Shown: one piece after another, positions 55,893-64,000 of the stretch
How positions within the stretch are numbered: the stretch's first letter is position 1
Layout of the letters: the number at the start of each line of letters is the position of its first letter
The notes under the pieces: model-generated
Databases searched by the model: none
What the model was told of the DNA's origin: nothing
Seen by the model: the letters and a program-made list of their open reading frames with translations, nothing else
Source of the DNA: Dietzia timorensis
GTDB lineage: Bacteria > Actinomycetota > Actinomycetes > Mycobacteriales > Mycobacteriaceae
Length of the DNA: 64,000 bases
Reading direction: 5' to 3'
NCBI RefSeq assembly: GCF_001659785.1
Contig: NZ_CP015961.1
Location: forward strand, 620,001-684,000
Position numbers and translations under genes: made by a program

Positions 55893-56935
55893 GACACATG
55901 ATTCGAGTACTCGCGGACAGTTTCTCCGACGTCGTTCGAGACCCACGTCGAAACAAGCGTGGCAATCCGATCGTGCTGGGCGCGATCTCCATCGTCCTGA
56001 TGGGAGTTCTCTTCGTGGTGAGCATCGGCGTGCCGGAACTGTATTACCAGCTGCGAACGGCCGAGTACCACGCCGCTTTCGATAACGCCGCCGGTCTGAA
56101 AGAGGGGGACCGGGTGCTTGTCGCAGGGGTTCCGAGCGGACGAGTTGCCGACCTCTCGATCGAGTCAGGTCACGCGGTGGTCACCTTCCGGCTCGATGAG
56201 CACCAGGAGCTGGGTGCGGGCACGAGCGCGCACATCGGTATCTCGTCCCTTCTCGGGAACAGGTTTCTCGAGGTCACTCCCGCTGGAACCGCAAACCTGG
56301 GCGACGAGCGACTGATCGAGATCAGTCGCACCTCCTCGCCGTACTCGTTGGACGACATCGACACCCAAGTCGAAGACCTCGCCGACAATCTCGACACCGA
56401 TTCACTCGCTACCTTGATCAACGATCTGGACCGAGTCCTGCCGCAAGACACGGAGGGCGCGGGAAGCAACCTCGGTGACATCTCCGCGGCGCTACGGATG
56501 CTGCGGCAGGAAGGAGACAACTTCGACCAGTTGGTGACGGCGACAAGGCAGGCCACGGGCGTCCTGGCGGCCCAGGAGCAGGGCGTGACCACGTTAAAGG
56601 ACCGGACTCTCGTCATCCTCCAGGTGCTTGCCGACCGGCGGGACCGGCTCATCGCGCTGATCGAAAATACGGAAGCGCTGGCAACGCAGCTGAATTCGCT
56701 ACTCGACGAGGAGCGACCGGAAATCGACGCACTGACCACCAACCTCACATCGATCACGGAGACGTACAAGCGAAATAAGGAGACGCTCGACTCCACGCTG
56801 ACACGCTTGGCGCCTGCGGTGAGAGGAGTCACCAACGCCACGGGCAACGGACCGTGGACCGAGGTGGCGGCGCCCTCAGGGCCGATTCCCGACGCACTTC
56901 TCTGCACGATCGGGGTGATGACCGGATGTCGTTAA
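55889..56935 (+). CDS. mceC: MceC, Mce family protein
   Basis: This 348-residue protein begins at GTG 55889, sharing GTGA with the mceB stop. It has a membrane helix at about 29-50, an MCE domain (EYHAAFDNAAGLKEGDRVLVAGVPSGRVADLSIESG onwards), and a helical region containing ALIENTEALATQLNSLLDEERPEID, a run with heptad-like spacing as expected of the central tube. A single Cys near the end (LLCTIGVMTGCR) pairs with the terminal one. The stop overlaps mceD by ten bases. Confidence 0.92.
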   Translation: MRHMIRVLADSFSDVVRDPRRNKRGNPIVLGAISIVLMGVLFVVSIGVPELYYQLRTAEYHAAFDNAAGLKEGDRVLVAGVPSGRVADLSIESGHAVVTFRLDEHQELGAGTSAHIGISSLLGNRFLEVTPAGTANLGDERLIEISRTSSPYSLDDIDTQVEDLADNLDTDSLATLINDLDRVLPQDTEGAGSNLGDISAALRMLRQEGDNFDQLVTATRQATGVLAAQEQGVTTLKDRTLVILQVLADRRDRLIALIENTEALATQLNSLLDEERPEIDALTTNLTSITETYKRNKETLDSTLTRLAPAVRGVTNATGNGPWTEVAAPSGPIPDALLCTIGVMTGCR

Positions 56936-58044
56936 CACGCACAACCGCGAAAACCGCCCGCCGGGTGGCACTCGGCCTCTTGGCTGTCGGAGTGCTGATC
57001 CTCGCGCTGATGACGGCGTATCGAATCACCGAAGGGCCTCCGCGGCTCGAGATCACGGCCGAGTTTGCGTCGACGAGCGGCGTCTTCGAAGGATCCCAGG
57101 TCCGGATGGTCGGCGTGACTGTGGGGCGCGTCGAAAACGTCGAGCCCGCCGGAGACATCGTGCGGGTGGTGATGTCCTTCGATCCCGACGTCGCGCTCCC
57201 GAGGGACGCGATGGCGCTGGTGATGACGCCCGCCGCGGTATCCGACCGATTCGTCGAGATCTCGCCGGCCTACGAGGGCGGGCAGGCGCTCGAATCGGGG
57301 GACGTCATCCCCGTGGAGCGCACACGCGCGCCGCTCGAGTTCGAGAACTTCGCGAGAAATCTCAACACGATCAGCGAATCGCTGGCCCCTAGCTCAGACG
57401 AGGCCGCTTCCGCGCTGTCCAAGGGGGCCGAATCCGTTGAAGGCATGGGGCCGGAACTCAACCAGGCCATTCGCGACCTCAATTCCGTCACTCGCGTCAC
57501 CGGAGACCGGTCCGGTGACATGCAGCAGATCGCAGAAGATCTCACGGTGATGCTGCGAGCCGTGGGAGGGCAGGACGAGTCGCTGTCCGAACTCATCGAC
57601 GCGCTGGACGGGGCCAGCGAAACCATCACGGCCGGACAGACCGACTACGGGGTGGCTACCAGGGAACTCGCGCAGTTACTCCGCGACATCGACAGGTTCG
57701 TCGAGGACAACGGGTTGGACCTCACCGAAAGCACGTCCGCCACCCTCGTCACCACCGAGATGCTGGCAAACCACGAGGACGATCTTGCCGAAATCATGGA
57801 CCTCTATCCATTGATGATGAGCAACTTCCCACGCGGAATCGGCGAAGACGGACGGGCCCGGATCCGGTTGAACATTTCCACTGATCTCGCATCCTTCGCC
57901 AAGGGTGAGGAATTCTGTTCGCACCAGCCGCTACCCATCTGCGCCGGCGCAGGAATTTCGAACCCGGTATCGCTTCCGCTATCGAGAACCGATCCGCTGA
58001 GCTTCATCGGACAGCTCGACGAGGCGATGAGGAGTGGGTCGTAG
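56926..58044 (+). CDS. mceD: MceD, Mce family protein
   Basis: This 372-residue protein has a membrane helix (about 14-33), an MCE domain (ITAEFASTSGVFEGSQVRMVGVTVGRVENVEP), and a helical region up to about 290. The ATG at 56926 lies inside the end of mceC. The longer in-frame extension to 56854 is the mceC sequence in another frame and is not used. ALVMTPAAVSDRFVEISP is the usual end of the MCE barrel. SHQPLPICAGAGI near the end gives one of the few Cys residues. Confidence 0.92.
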   Translation: MSLTRTTAKTARRVALGLLAVGVLILALMTAYRITEGPPRLEITAEFASTSGVFEGSQVRMVGVTVGRVENVEPAGDIVRVVMSFDPDVALPRDAMALVMTPAAVSDRFVEISPAYEGGQALESGDVIPVERTRAPLEFENFARNLNTISESLAPSSDEAASALSKGAESVEGMGPELNQAIRDLNSVTRVTGDRSGDMQQIAEDLTVMLRAVGGQDESLSELIDALDGASETITAGQTDYGVATRELAQLLRDIDRFVEDNGLDLTESTSATLVTTEMLANHEDDLAEIMDLYPLMMSNFPRGIGEDGRARIRLNISTDLASFAKGEEFCSHQPLPICAGAGISNPVSLPLSRTDPLSFIGQLDEAMRSGS

Positions 58045-59147
58045 TGACCGTATTCGGAACACCCACAGCGAAAGACAGGCGACCGAGAGACGTCGCAGAC
58101 CAGGGCCGCGGATGGGCGCGCCCGTTCATCGCGATTGCCGGGGTGGCAGTTCTCCTCGTCACGATCGTCGTCGCCATGCACAGCCCGTGGCTGTCGCTTC
58201 AAAAACTGCCGCTCGGTGTGCCCGCCGGTTCGGGCGCTATCGACGTACGCATGTATTTCGAACGCGCGGATCGGGTCAATACCGGCACAGAAGTACGGTA
58301 CGGCGAACTGATCATCGGCCGGGTCGCCTTGGTCGAGACGAATGGCGAAGAAGCAATCGTCACCACGACCCTCGATTCCGAACTGGCGGATATTCCCGGT
58401 GAGCCTTTCGCCGAGATCCGACAACCGACGGCGCTGGGCTCTCCATTCGTGGCGATCGAACCCCCACAGGATCCCGGAACTCAGGTTCTCAGCGACGGAG
58501 ACTCGATCCCGCGGTTTCGCACCGCCATGGGCCCCGACCTCGAGTCGAGTCTGGCGACCGTGGGGATGCTTCTCAATGGTTCCGGGATCGAGCAATTCAA
58601 GACAGTGATGACCGAGCTGTCGACGGCACTCGCAGGAAAGGGGCAGGCGCTCGACCGCGTCTCCGATCGAGGCGACCGCATGCTCGAGCTCTACGAGCTA
58701 CATCGCCAGGACATCAATGACACGATGGACACCCTGGGGCGCATCACCGAGGCCCTCCACAATCGGCGTGACCTCCTCAATAGGGGTATGGCAGTTTCTG
58801 CGGACGTGGTCACCGAAGTCGCCGAGAATCGCGACCAGCTCGACGACCTCATGGGCACGACGGTCACCCTGTCGGGACAACTTCGCATCTTCGTCGACTC
58901 GACGAGCGCGAACTACACGCCACTGCTCGACCACTCTCGAGCCCTCCTCGAAGACATGCAGTCGTTGGAGGGAGAGGCCGGTCCGATCCTGGTGAAACTC
59001 ACGGAGTTCGTCGACCTTTTCAACGACGCGTCCCCCGGCGACTATCTGGCCTTCGATGGCGCGCTCGATGTTCCGGGCTCCCTCGATTCGCTCTACTCCG
59101 GCGGCATGGCGCGCGGCGCGGAGCGCGGGGGTGGGGGAGAACCGTGA
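58044..59147 (+). CDS. mceE: MceE, Mce family protein without lipobox
   Basis: This 367-residue protein has a membrane helix at about 30-50, an MCE domain (DVRMYFERADRVNTGTEVRYGELIIGRVALVETN), and the long helical region. In M. tuberculosis MceE proteins are lipoproteins (Lpr type), but here no Cys is present in the N-terminal region and no lipobox can be drawn, so the protein should stay anchored by its helix. GTG 58044 overlaps the mceD stop (TAGTG). Assignment as MceE rests mainly on the fifth position in the gene order. Confidence 0.88.
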   Translation: MTVFGTPTAKDRRPRDVADQGRGWARPFIAIAGVAVLLVTIVVAMHSPWLSLQKLPLGVPAGSGAIDVRMYFERADRVNTGTEVRYGELIIGRVALVETNGEEAIVTTTLDSELADIPGEPFAEIRQPTALGSPFVAIEPPQDPGTQVLSDGDSIPRFRTAMGPDLESSLATVGMLLNGSGIEQFKTVMTELSTALAGKGQALDRVSDRGDRMLELYELHRQDINDTMDTLGRITEALHNRRDLLNRGMAVSADVVTEVAENRDQLDDLMGTTVTLSGQLRIFVDSTSANYTPLLDHSRALLEDMQSLEGEAGPILVKLTEFVDLFNDASPGDYLAFDGALDVPGSLDSLYSGGMARGAERGGGGEP

Positions 59148-60361
59148 ATCGACACATCCTCGTGCAAATCGCGATCTTCGCCGTCATCTCCGTGGTCGCG
59201 CTGGCCTACGGGTACCGCTACATCTCCAGCGACCTGGCGACGTACTCGAATTACGAACTTCACGCCGAACTCTCCGATGCCTCGGGCCTGGCCACCGGGA
59301 TGCGGGTCAATTACCGCGGCAGAGACGTCGGCGTGGTTTCCGATACGACAATCCGGGACCGAAAGATCGCGGTCGTGGTGCGCATCGACGGGGATGTTCG
59401 AATCCCTGTCGGGTCGAGTGCCCAGGTCACCTCGAGCACCGTCCTCGGCGACAAGTACCTGGACGTCCGGCCCACCACGGCGCAGGGCCCCATGCTGGAT
59501 GACGGCGGAGTCCTCGATACCCCGGACGAACTCGCTCCCGTGCCCCTCGAAGAACTCTTCGCCGACGTCTACACCTCGCTCTCCACCGTCGACACCGAGG
59601 CGCTCGAGTCGCTTGTCGGCGAAGTCTCCACGACCTTGGAGGGAACCGGACCCGAACTCGCCGGCATCATCGAGAACACCTCGACGCTCGCGAGAGCAGT
59701 GAACGAAAGTGCCCCGACTCTCAGCGGGCTCGTCGACGTCGGAGTGCCGGTCGCCCGCGACCTGGCTTCCAGGTCGGGGAAGGCAAGGCGCACAGTTACC
59801 GCGATGCGCGATGTGTCCGAACAATTTCGGAGAGAGGAACCCTCGTTGGTCTACCTTCTCGATGACAGCCCTGGTGCGATGGCCCGGATACAGAGGCTGC
59901 TCGACGACAACAGGAAGACCGGCGGTGCGCTTCTCGCGAACGGTGTCGTCGTCACCGACGTTCTCGCCTCCAGGAGGGAAGCACTTAGGGAGAGCTTCGT
60001 CGTCGGCCCGGAGGGTTTCCGCGCGCTGAGCGGAATCGTCAAAGACGGCCGAGCCGATTTCCAGCTTGTCGCCACTCAGGGCCCGGTTTGTGTGTATCCG
60101 ACCGAAAGACGTGAGGTCAACGACTCCAGTGAGCGCGAAGCACACCTCGATCTCTATTGCCCCATGGCCGAAAACCTGGGGATACGGGGAGCCGAGGCCG
60201 CTCCGCGGCCGGACGATCGCGGTCGCGCGAACTCCGTCCGGCCGGGGGACGTCACCGGACCGGAGTATGTGGAGGATCCGCTCTTCGTCCCCCTCGGCGA
60301 GGAAGTCGTCGAATCCTGGGAAAAGATGCTGCGCGATCCAGGGGCGTCCGCGGGAGGATGA
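59144..60361 (+). CDS. mceF: MceF, Mce family protein
   Basis: This 405-residue protein is the sixth Mce subunit. It has a membrane helix at about 6-27, an MCE domain (YELHAELSDASGLATGMRVNYRGRDVGVVSD with the core turn), and a helical part, then a C-terminal charged segment rich in Pro, Arg and Glu. GTG 59144 shares GTGA with the mceE stop. It ends the long operon; a 144-bp gap with box 3 and a promoter follows. The Cys in GPVCVYP and DLYCPM may form a disulphide. Confidence 0.92.
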   Translation: MNRHILVQIAIFAVISVVALAYGYRYISSDLATYSNYELHAELSDASGLATGMRVNYRGRDVGVVSDTTIRDRKIAVVVRIDGDVRIPVGSSAQVTSSTVLGDKYLDVRPTTAQGPMLDDGGVLDTPDELAPVPLEELFADVYTSLSTVDTEALESLVGEVSTTLEGTGPELAGIIENTSTLARAVNESAPTLSGLVDVGVPVARDLASRSGKARRTVTAMRDVSEQFRREEPSLVYLLDDSPGAMARIQRLLDDNRKTGGALLANGVVVTDVLASRREALRESFVVGPEGFRALSGIVKDGRADFQLVATQGPVCVYPTERREVNDSSEREAHLDLYCPMAENLGIRGAEAAPRPDDRGRANSVRPGDVTGPEYVEDPLFVPLGEEVVESWEKMLRDPGASAGG

Positions 60362-60392
60362 GCAGCCCAGAATTTGTGATCCATCTTACTTT

Positions 60393-60435
60393 TTGATTGT
60401 TCATGGTCTAAACTAAATAATCAGATATATGTGAT
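60393..60435 (+). promoter_or_regulatory. Promoter with predicted GntR operator, box 3
   Basis: TTGATT (60393-60398) and AATAAT (60416-60421), 17 bp apart, make a good -35/-10 pair. The box ATCAGATATATGTGAT (60420-60435) overlaps the -10 element and matches box 1 at 14 of 16 positions. Repressor bound there would block transcription of the Mce-associated gene and the second oxygenase. The region is strikingly AT-rich. Confidence 0.65.
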
Positions 60436-60505
60436 TTGTTGATGGCATGCGATGTGTGCCGCTTCGACGGGTCCACGTTTCCGGCGGAATCGAGGTGCTC
60501 CATTG

Positions 60506-61051
60506 GTGAAGCGAGAAGGTGCGGACTCTGCCCGCGGAGACGGCGAGGACGAAAAGGATTCGTCTCGCGGCGCGGAGAGGCGCGGAATCTCCCGACTTGC
60601 CCTTCCCGCGGCACTTGTCTTGGCGCTCGTGGCCGCGTGCGGATTCGGCTTGCTCTGGTGGCGGGAGCGGAGCGACCAACAGCTCCGAACGTCTGCCGAG
60701 GATGCTGCCACTCGAATGGTCACCGACCTCGCCACGTACAGCCACGAGGATTTTGAAGCGAACATCGCACGCGTCAAATCCTCTGCAACACCGGAATTCT
60801 CCGACAACTACACCGAGGTGGCCGAGTCCCTTCGCGAACTCGTCGTCAACGGAAAGGGCGAATCGACGGCCGAGATCGCACATGCCGCTGTCGAGTCGAT
60901 AAGCGACGAGGAGGCGGTGGTGCTCGTATTTCTGGACCAGCACATCCTCAACGTCGCCGTTCCCGATGGCCGACAGGACGTGAGCCGGATGGTCGTCACG
61001 CTCCAGCGCCACGACGGCGAATGGAAACTCCAGGACGCGCAGACGGTCTAA
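60506..61051 (+). CDS. Mce-associated membrane protein
   Basis: This 181-residue protein has an Arg/Asp/Glu-rich cytoplasmic N-terminus (1-37), one membrane helix (about 38-58, RLALPAALVLALVAACGFGLLWW), and an external domain with a long helix and an NTF2-like beta fold (ATRMVTDLATYSHEDFEANIARVKSSATPEF; VVLVFLDQHILNV). That is the plan of mycobacterial Mam proteins (Rv0178 or Rv1973 type), which stabilise Mce complexes. GTG at 60506 with GAGG about ten bases upstream is preferred to an ATG at 60452 with no ribosome binding site. It is coded apart from mceF by its own promoter. Confidence 0.82.
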   Translation: MKREGADSARGDGEDEKDSSRGAERRGISRLALPAALVLALVAACGFGLLWWRERSDQQLRTSAEDAATRMVTDLATYSHEDFEANIARVKSSATPEFSDNYTEVAESLRELVVNGKGESTAEIAHAAVESISDEEAVVLVFLDQHILNVAVPDGRQDVSRMVVTLQRHDGEWKLQDAQTV

Positions 61052-61083
61052 GCGCGCTCCATTCAGGAAAGGAAAAGACTGAC

Positions 61084-62007
61084 ATGGTCAATGTCCATGC
61101 TGAGCAGAGAAGATCCTCCGACTATTTCCGTTTCGATAAGGCGCAGGTCACGCACCGGCCACCTGCTTCCGCGGGGCCCAGGCCCGGCGAGTCCGGCCGA
61201 GCAGAAATGCCCAGCATCGCCGATGCGACCGACACCATAGGTGCGTTGGCGGGAGCTGCAAACGTCATCTTGCAGCTGTCCTGGCCCGCAATCGGCTGGG
61301 GAGTCCGGGAAAGCACTCAAGACGGGAACATCTACTATCACCCCATGCGTCGTGCGCGCACCACCTTTCAGTACCTTGCCGTGGCGACGACGGGCAGTGA
61401 TGAGGACAAAAGAAAATATCGCCGTGAGGTGACACGGATCCATTCACGCGTACGCTCCGGGGCGGGCAGTCCCGTTGAGTACGACGCGCTCGATCCAGGG
61501 CTGCAGTTGTGGGTCGCCGCGTGCCTCTATATCGGTTACGAAGACGCCTTCGAATGGCTCTACGGGAAGATGACCGACGATGAGCGGGAGCACTTTTACC
61601 AGTCGGCCCACGTCCTGGGAACCACTCTGCAAGTGTCCCGCGAGCAGTGGCCCGAAAGTCGCGACGCGTTCGACGACTACTGGTACGAAGGGGCAAAGCA
61701 GATTCGATTCGATCCACAGGTGCGCGAACACCTTTTGGGCATCGCAGCGCTGAGGATGTTGCCGCAACCGGCGACGATGCTCTTCGGCAAGGTGTTCAGC
61801 TGGATCACCTTCGGATTCTTGCACGCAGAATTTCGAGATGCTCTCGACGTCCCTTGGACGCCGAAAGACCAGCGCAGGTTCAACGCCACGCTCAAGGCTC
61901 TCGCTGCGCTGAATCGCACGCTGCCGCTGCCGATCCGCCAAATCGCCAATCGGGTGTTGCTTGTCGACCTGCGCCTGCGTGTGAAGCTCGGCAAGTCTCT
62001 GATGTAG
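61084..62007 (+). CDS. MpaB-type oxygenase (DUF2236 family), second copy
   Basis: This 307-residue protein is a second member of the DUF2236 superfamily, of a different branch from the first: TRIHSRVRSGAGSPVEYDALDPGLQLWVAACLYIGYEDAFEWLYG and FDDYWYEG are its signatures, with the His in IHSRV as a candidate active-site residue. A Ser/Pro-rich leader of ~50 residues precedes the core; no export signal is seen. GGAAAGGAAAAG lies 8-10 nt upstream of the ATG. Founding members are rubber oxygenase and MpaB; many mycobacterial relatives have no known substrate. It is co-transcribed with the Mce-associated gene and convergent with gntR. Confidence 0.87.
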   Translation: MVNVHAEQRRSSDYFRFDKAQVTHRPPASAGPRPGESGRAEMPSIADATDTIGALAGAANVILQLSWPAIGWGVRESTQDGNIYYHPMRRARTTFQYLAVATTGSDEDKRKYRREVTRIHSRVRSGAGSPVEYDALDPGLQLWVAACLYIGYEDAFEWLYGKMTDDEREHFYQSAHVLGTTLQVSREQWPESRDAFDDYWYEGAKQIRFDPQVREHLLGIAALRMLPQPATMLFGKVFSWITFGFLHAEFRDALDVPWTPKDQRRFNATLKALAALNRTLPLPIRQIANRVLLVDLRLRVKLGKSLM

Positions 62008-62031
62008 ACGTTCCGACGTCGCCGTCTCGGA

Positions 62032-62712
62032 TTAGCTCTCGTCCCACACCCCGGCCGACTCGAGGTGCTCGATGAGCCGCGCGCACGCGTCGGTGAACTG
62101 CGCCTCGAACGAGCGCAGCCCCTTCTCCGCGTCATTCTCGGTCGCCGCAGCGGCGAGATCCCGGTTGAGTGCCGTCTGTTCGGCGCACCATTCCGGATCT
62201 GCCGCGTAGACGTGAACGGGAATGTATCGGGACACCGTGGCGAGGATCCGCACCAGCTTGTCCGAGTTGGCGGCGAGGTTGACCGTCCGGTAGATCCGAT
62301 GCTGCGCCTGCACGACGGACGCGGTCGTGCCCGAAGAGGCAGCCTCAGCGAAATCTTCGACGAGCCGGTTCAGTTCCGCCCTGTCCGTGTCGTCGAAATT
62401 CTCGAACGCCCGGGAGATGAGGCGCCGCGCGAGTGTCAGCTGGATCCAGAAAATGTCCTCGATGTCCTGCCTGCTCAGCGGAGACACCGAATAGCCGCGC
62501 CGCGGCACGAGATCGACCAGACCCTCGCCCTTGAGGGTCAATAACGCCTCCCGCACCGGGGTCACGCTGACGCCGAGAGTGGTGGCTGTTTCGTCGAGGC
62601 GGATGAAGGTGCCCGGCCGAAGGTCGCCGGCCATGATCTGGTTGCCCACGAGATCGGCGATCTCCTCGGATAGCTGCGGTCGCCGGGCCATCCGGGCCGT
62701 GGTCGTTGTCAT
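62032..62712 (-). CDS. GntR family regulator, FCD (FadR-type)
   Basis: This 226-residue repressor has the winged helix-turn-helix at residues ~10-75 (LSEEIADLVGNQIMAGDLRPGTFIRLDETATTLGVSVTPVREALLTLKGEGLVDLVPRRGYSVSPLS) and a helical FCD ligand domain after it, with His residues (AQHRIYR, VHVY) that usually bind metal or the acid ligand. FadR-type members sense acyl-CoA or organic acids. AAGGAG lies upstream of the ATG at 62712. It closes the island and is convergent with the second oxygenase; M. tuberculosis Mce1R, also GntR/FCD, controls mce1. The AT-rich box upstream of its start suggests autoregulation. Confidence 0.92.
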   Translation of the reverse strand: MTTTTARMARRPQLSEEIADLVGNQIMAGDLRPGTFIRLDETATTLGVSVTPVREALLTLKGEGLVDLVPRRGYSVSPLSRQDIEDIFWIQLTLARRLISRAFENFDDTDRAELNRLVEDFAEAASSGTTASVVQAQHRIYRTVNLAANSDKLVRILATVSRYIPVHVYAADPEWCAEQTALNRDLAAAATENDAEKGLRSFEAQFTDACARLIEHLESAGVWDES

Positions 62713-62748
62713 GGCTACTCCTTGGCACTGTGCACGTGACGAATAACC

Positions 62749-62764
62749 TATCAAATATACGATA
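62749..62764. promoter_or_regulatory. Predicted GntR operator, box 4 (half-matching)
   Basis: TATCAAATATACGATA is an inverted repeat (TATC-N8-GATA) 37-52 bases upstream of the gntR start. Its left half ATCAAATATA is identical to that of box 1, the right half is diverged. It fits autoregulation of the regulator gene. Confidence 0.5.
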
Positions 62765-62855
62765 AATCGTCGGAAATGGACACTTGGCCATGCGTGGAGC
62801 CGGCAGTTCGGCCCGCCGTCCTTCGCCGGGAATCGTGCCCGCGCGGGTTGGGCAT

Positions 62856-62861
62856 TACCCT
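62856..62861 (+). promoter_or_regulatory. -10-like element of lysS
   Basis: TACCCT ends eight bases before the GTG of lysS, and no Shine-Dalgarno intervenes, so the mRNA may be leaderless. No -35 element is obvious. Confidence 0.35.
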
Positions 62862-62869
62862 GGTATGTC

Positions 62870-64000
<1,131 letters not shown>

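Overview
The window is high-GC actinobacterial DNA from a mycolic-acid-containing (mycobacterial-type) organism. The evidence is a complete yrbE-mce lipid importer locus, an AftA-type arabinofuranosyltransferase for cell-wall arabinogalactan, and a housekeeping block in the same order as in Mycobacterium (ppa, dacB, tilS, hpt, ftsH, folE-folP-folB-folK, DUF3180, a DUF6779-like gene, DUF2520, panC, panD, later lysS). I could not fix the genus from sequence alone. No tRNA, rRNA, CRISPR array or insertion sequence was seen.

Layout. 1-12.4 kb: a secreted protein cut by the window edge, an HNH-nuclease lipoprotein, glpD, two large polytopic membrane proteins, a CDF metal exporter, and a minus-strand operon of GT2 glycosyltransferase, DUF2304, DUF1023 hydrolase and a secreted-type membrane protein. 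12.5-19 kb: a second GT2, a VOC protein, a Tat-type lipoprotein related to intradiol dioxygenases, aftA and a flippase-like protein. 19-25 kb: an M1 aminopeptidase directly downstream of a 1325-residue Pls/PosA-type non-ribosomal peptide synthetase, the relative of epsilon-poly-lysine synthetase; its adenylation pocket reads as cationic, probably lysine. 25-42 kb: a PspC protein, a dienoyl-CoA-isomerase-like crotonase, a TetR regulator, then the conserved ppa-to-panD block, broken by a reversed amidase gene between hpt and ftsH.

42.1-62.8 kb is an accessory lipid-catabolism and uptake island lying between panD and lysS, genes that are near neighbours in Mycobacterium tuberculosis. It carries an acyl-CoA dehydrogenase, an aldehyde dehydrogenase, two MpaB/DUF2236-type oxygenases, thiolase, a FadB-type fusion protein, a crotonase with PaaG-type Asp, FadD5-like acyl-CoA synthetase, YrbEA/B, MceA-F, an Mce-associated protein and a GntR/FCD regulator. 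AT-rich operator-like boxes with the consensus ATCAnATATATnTGAT precede three transcription units, and a half-matching box lies in front of the gntR gene, which predicts a self-contained GntR regulon. The gene set suggests import of a hydrophobic substrate, oxidative cleavage to an aldehyde, oxidation to an acid, CoA activation and beta-oxidation.

Several genes (glpD, the CDF exporter, the DUF6779-like gene, lysS) have a -10-like hexamer 6-8 nt before the start codon and no clear ribosome binding site, as expected of leaderless transcripts.
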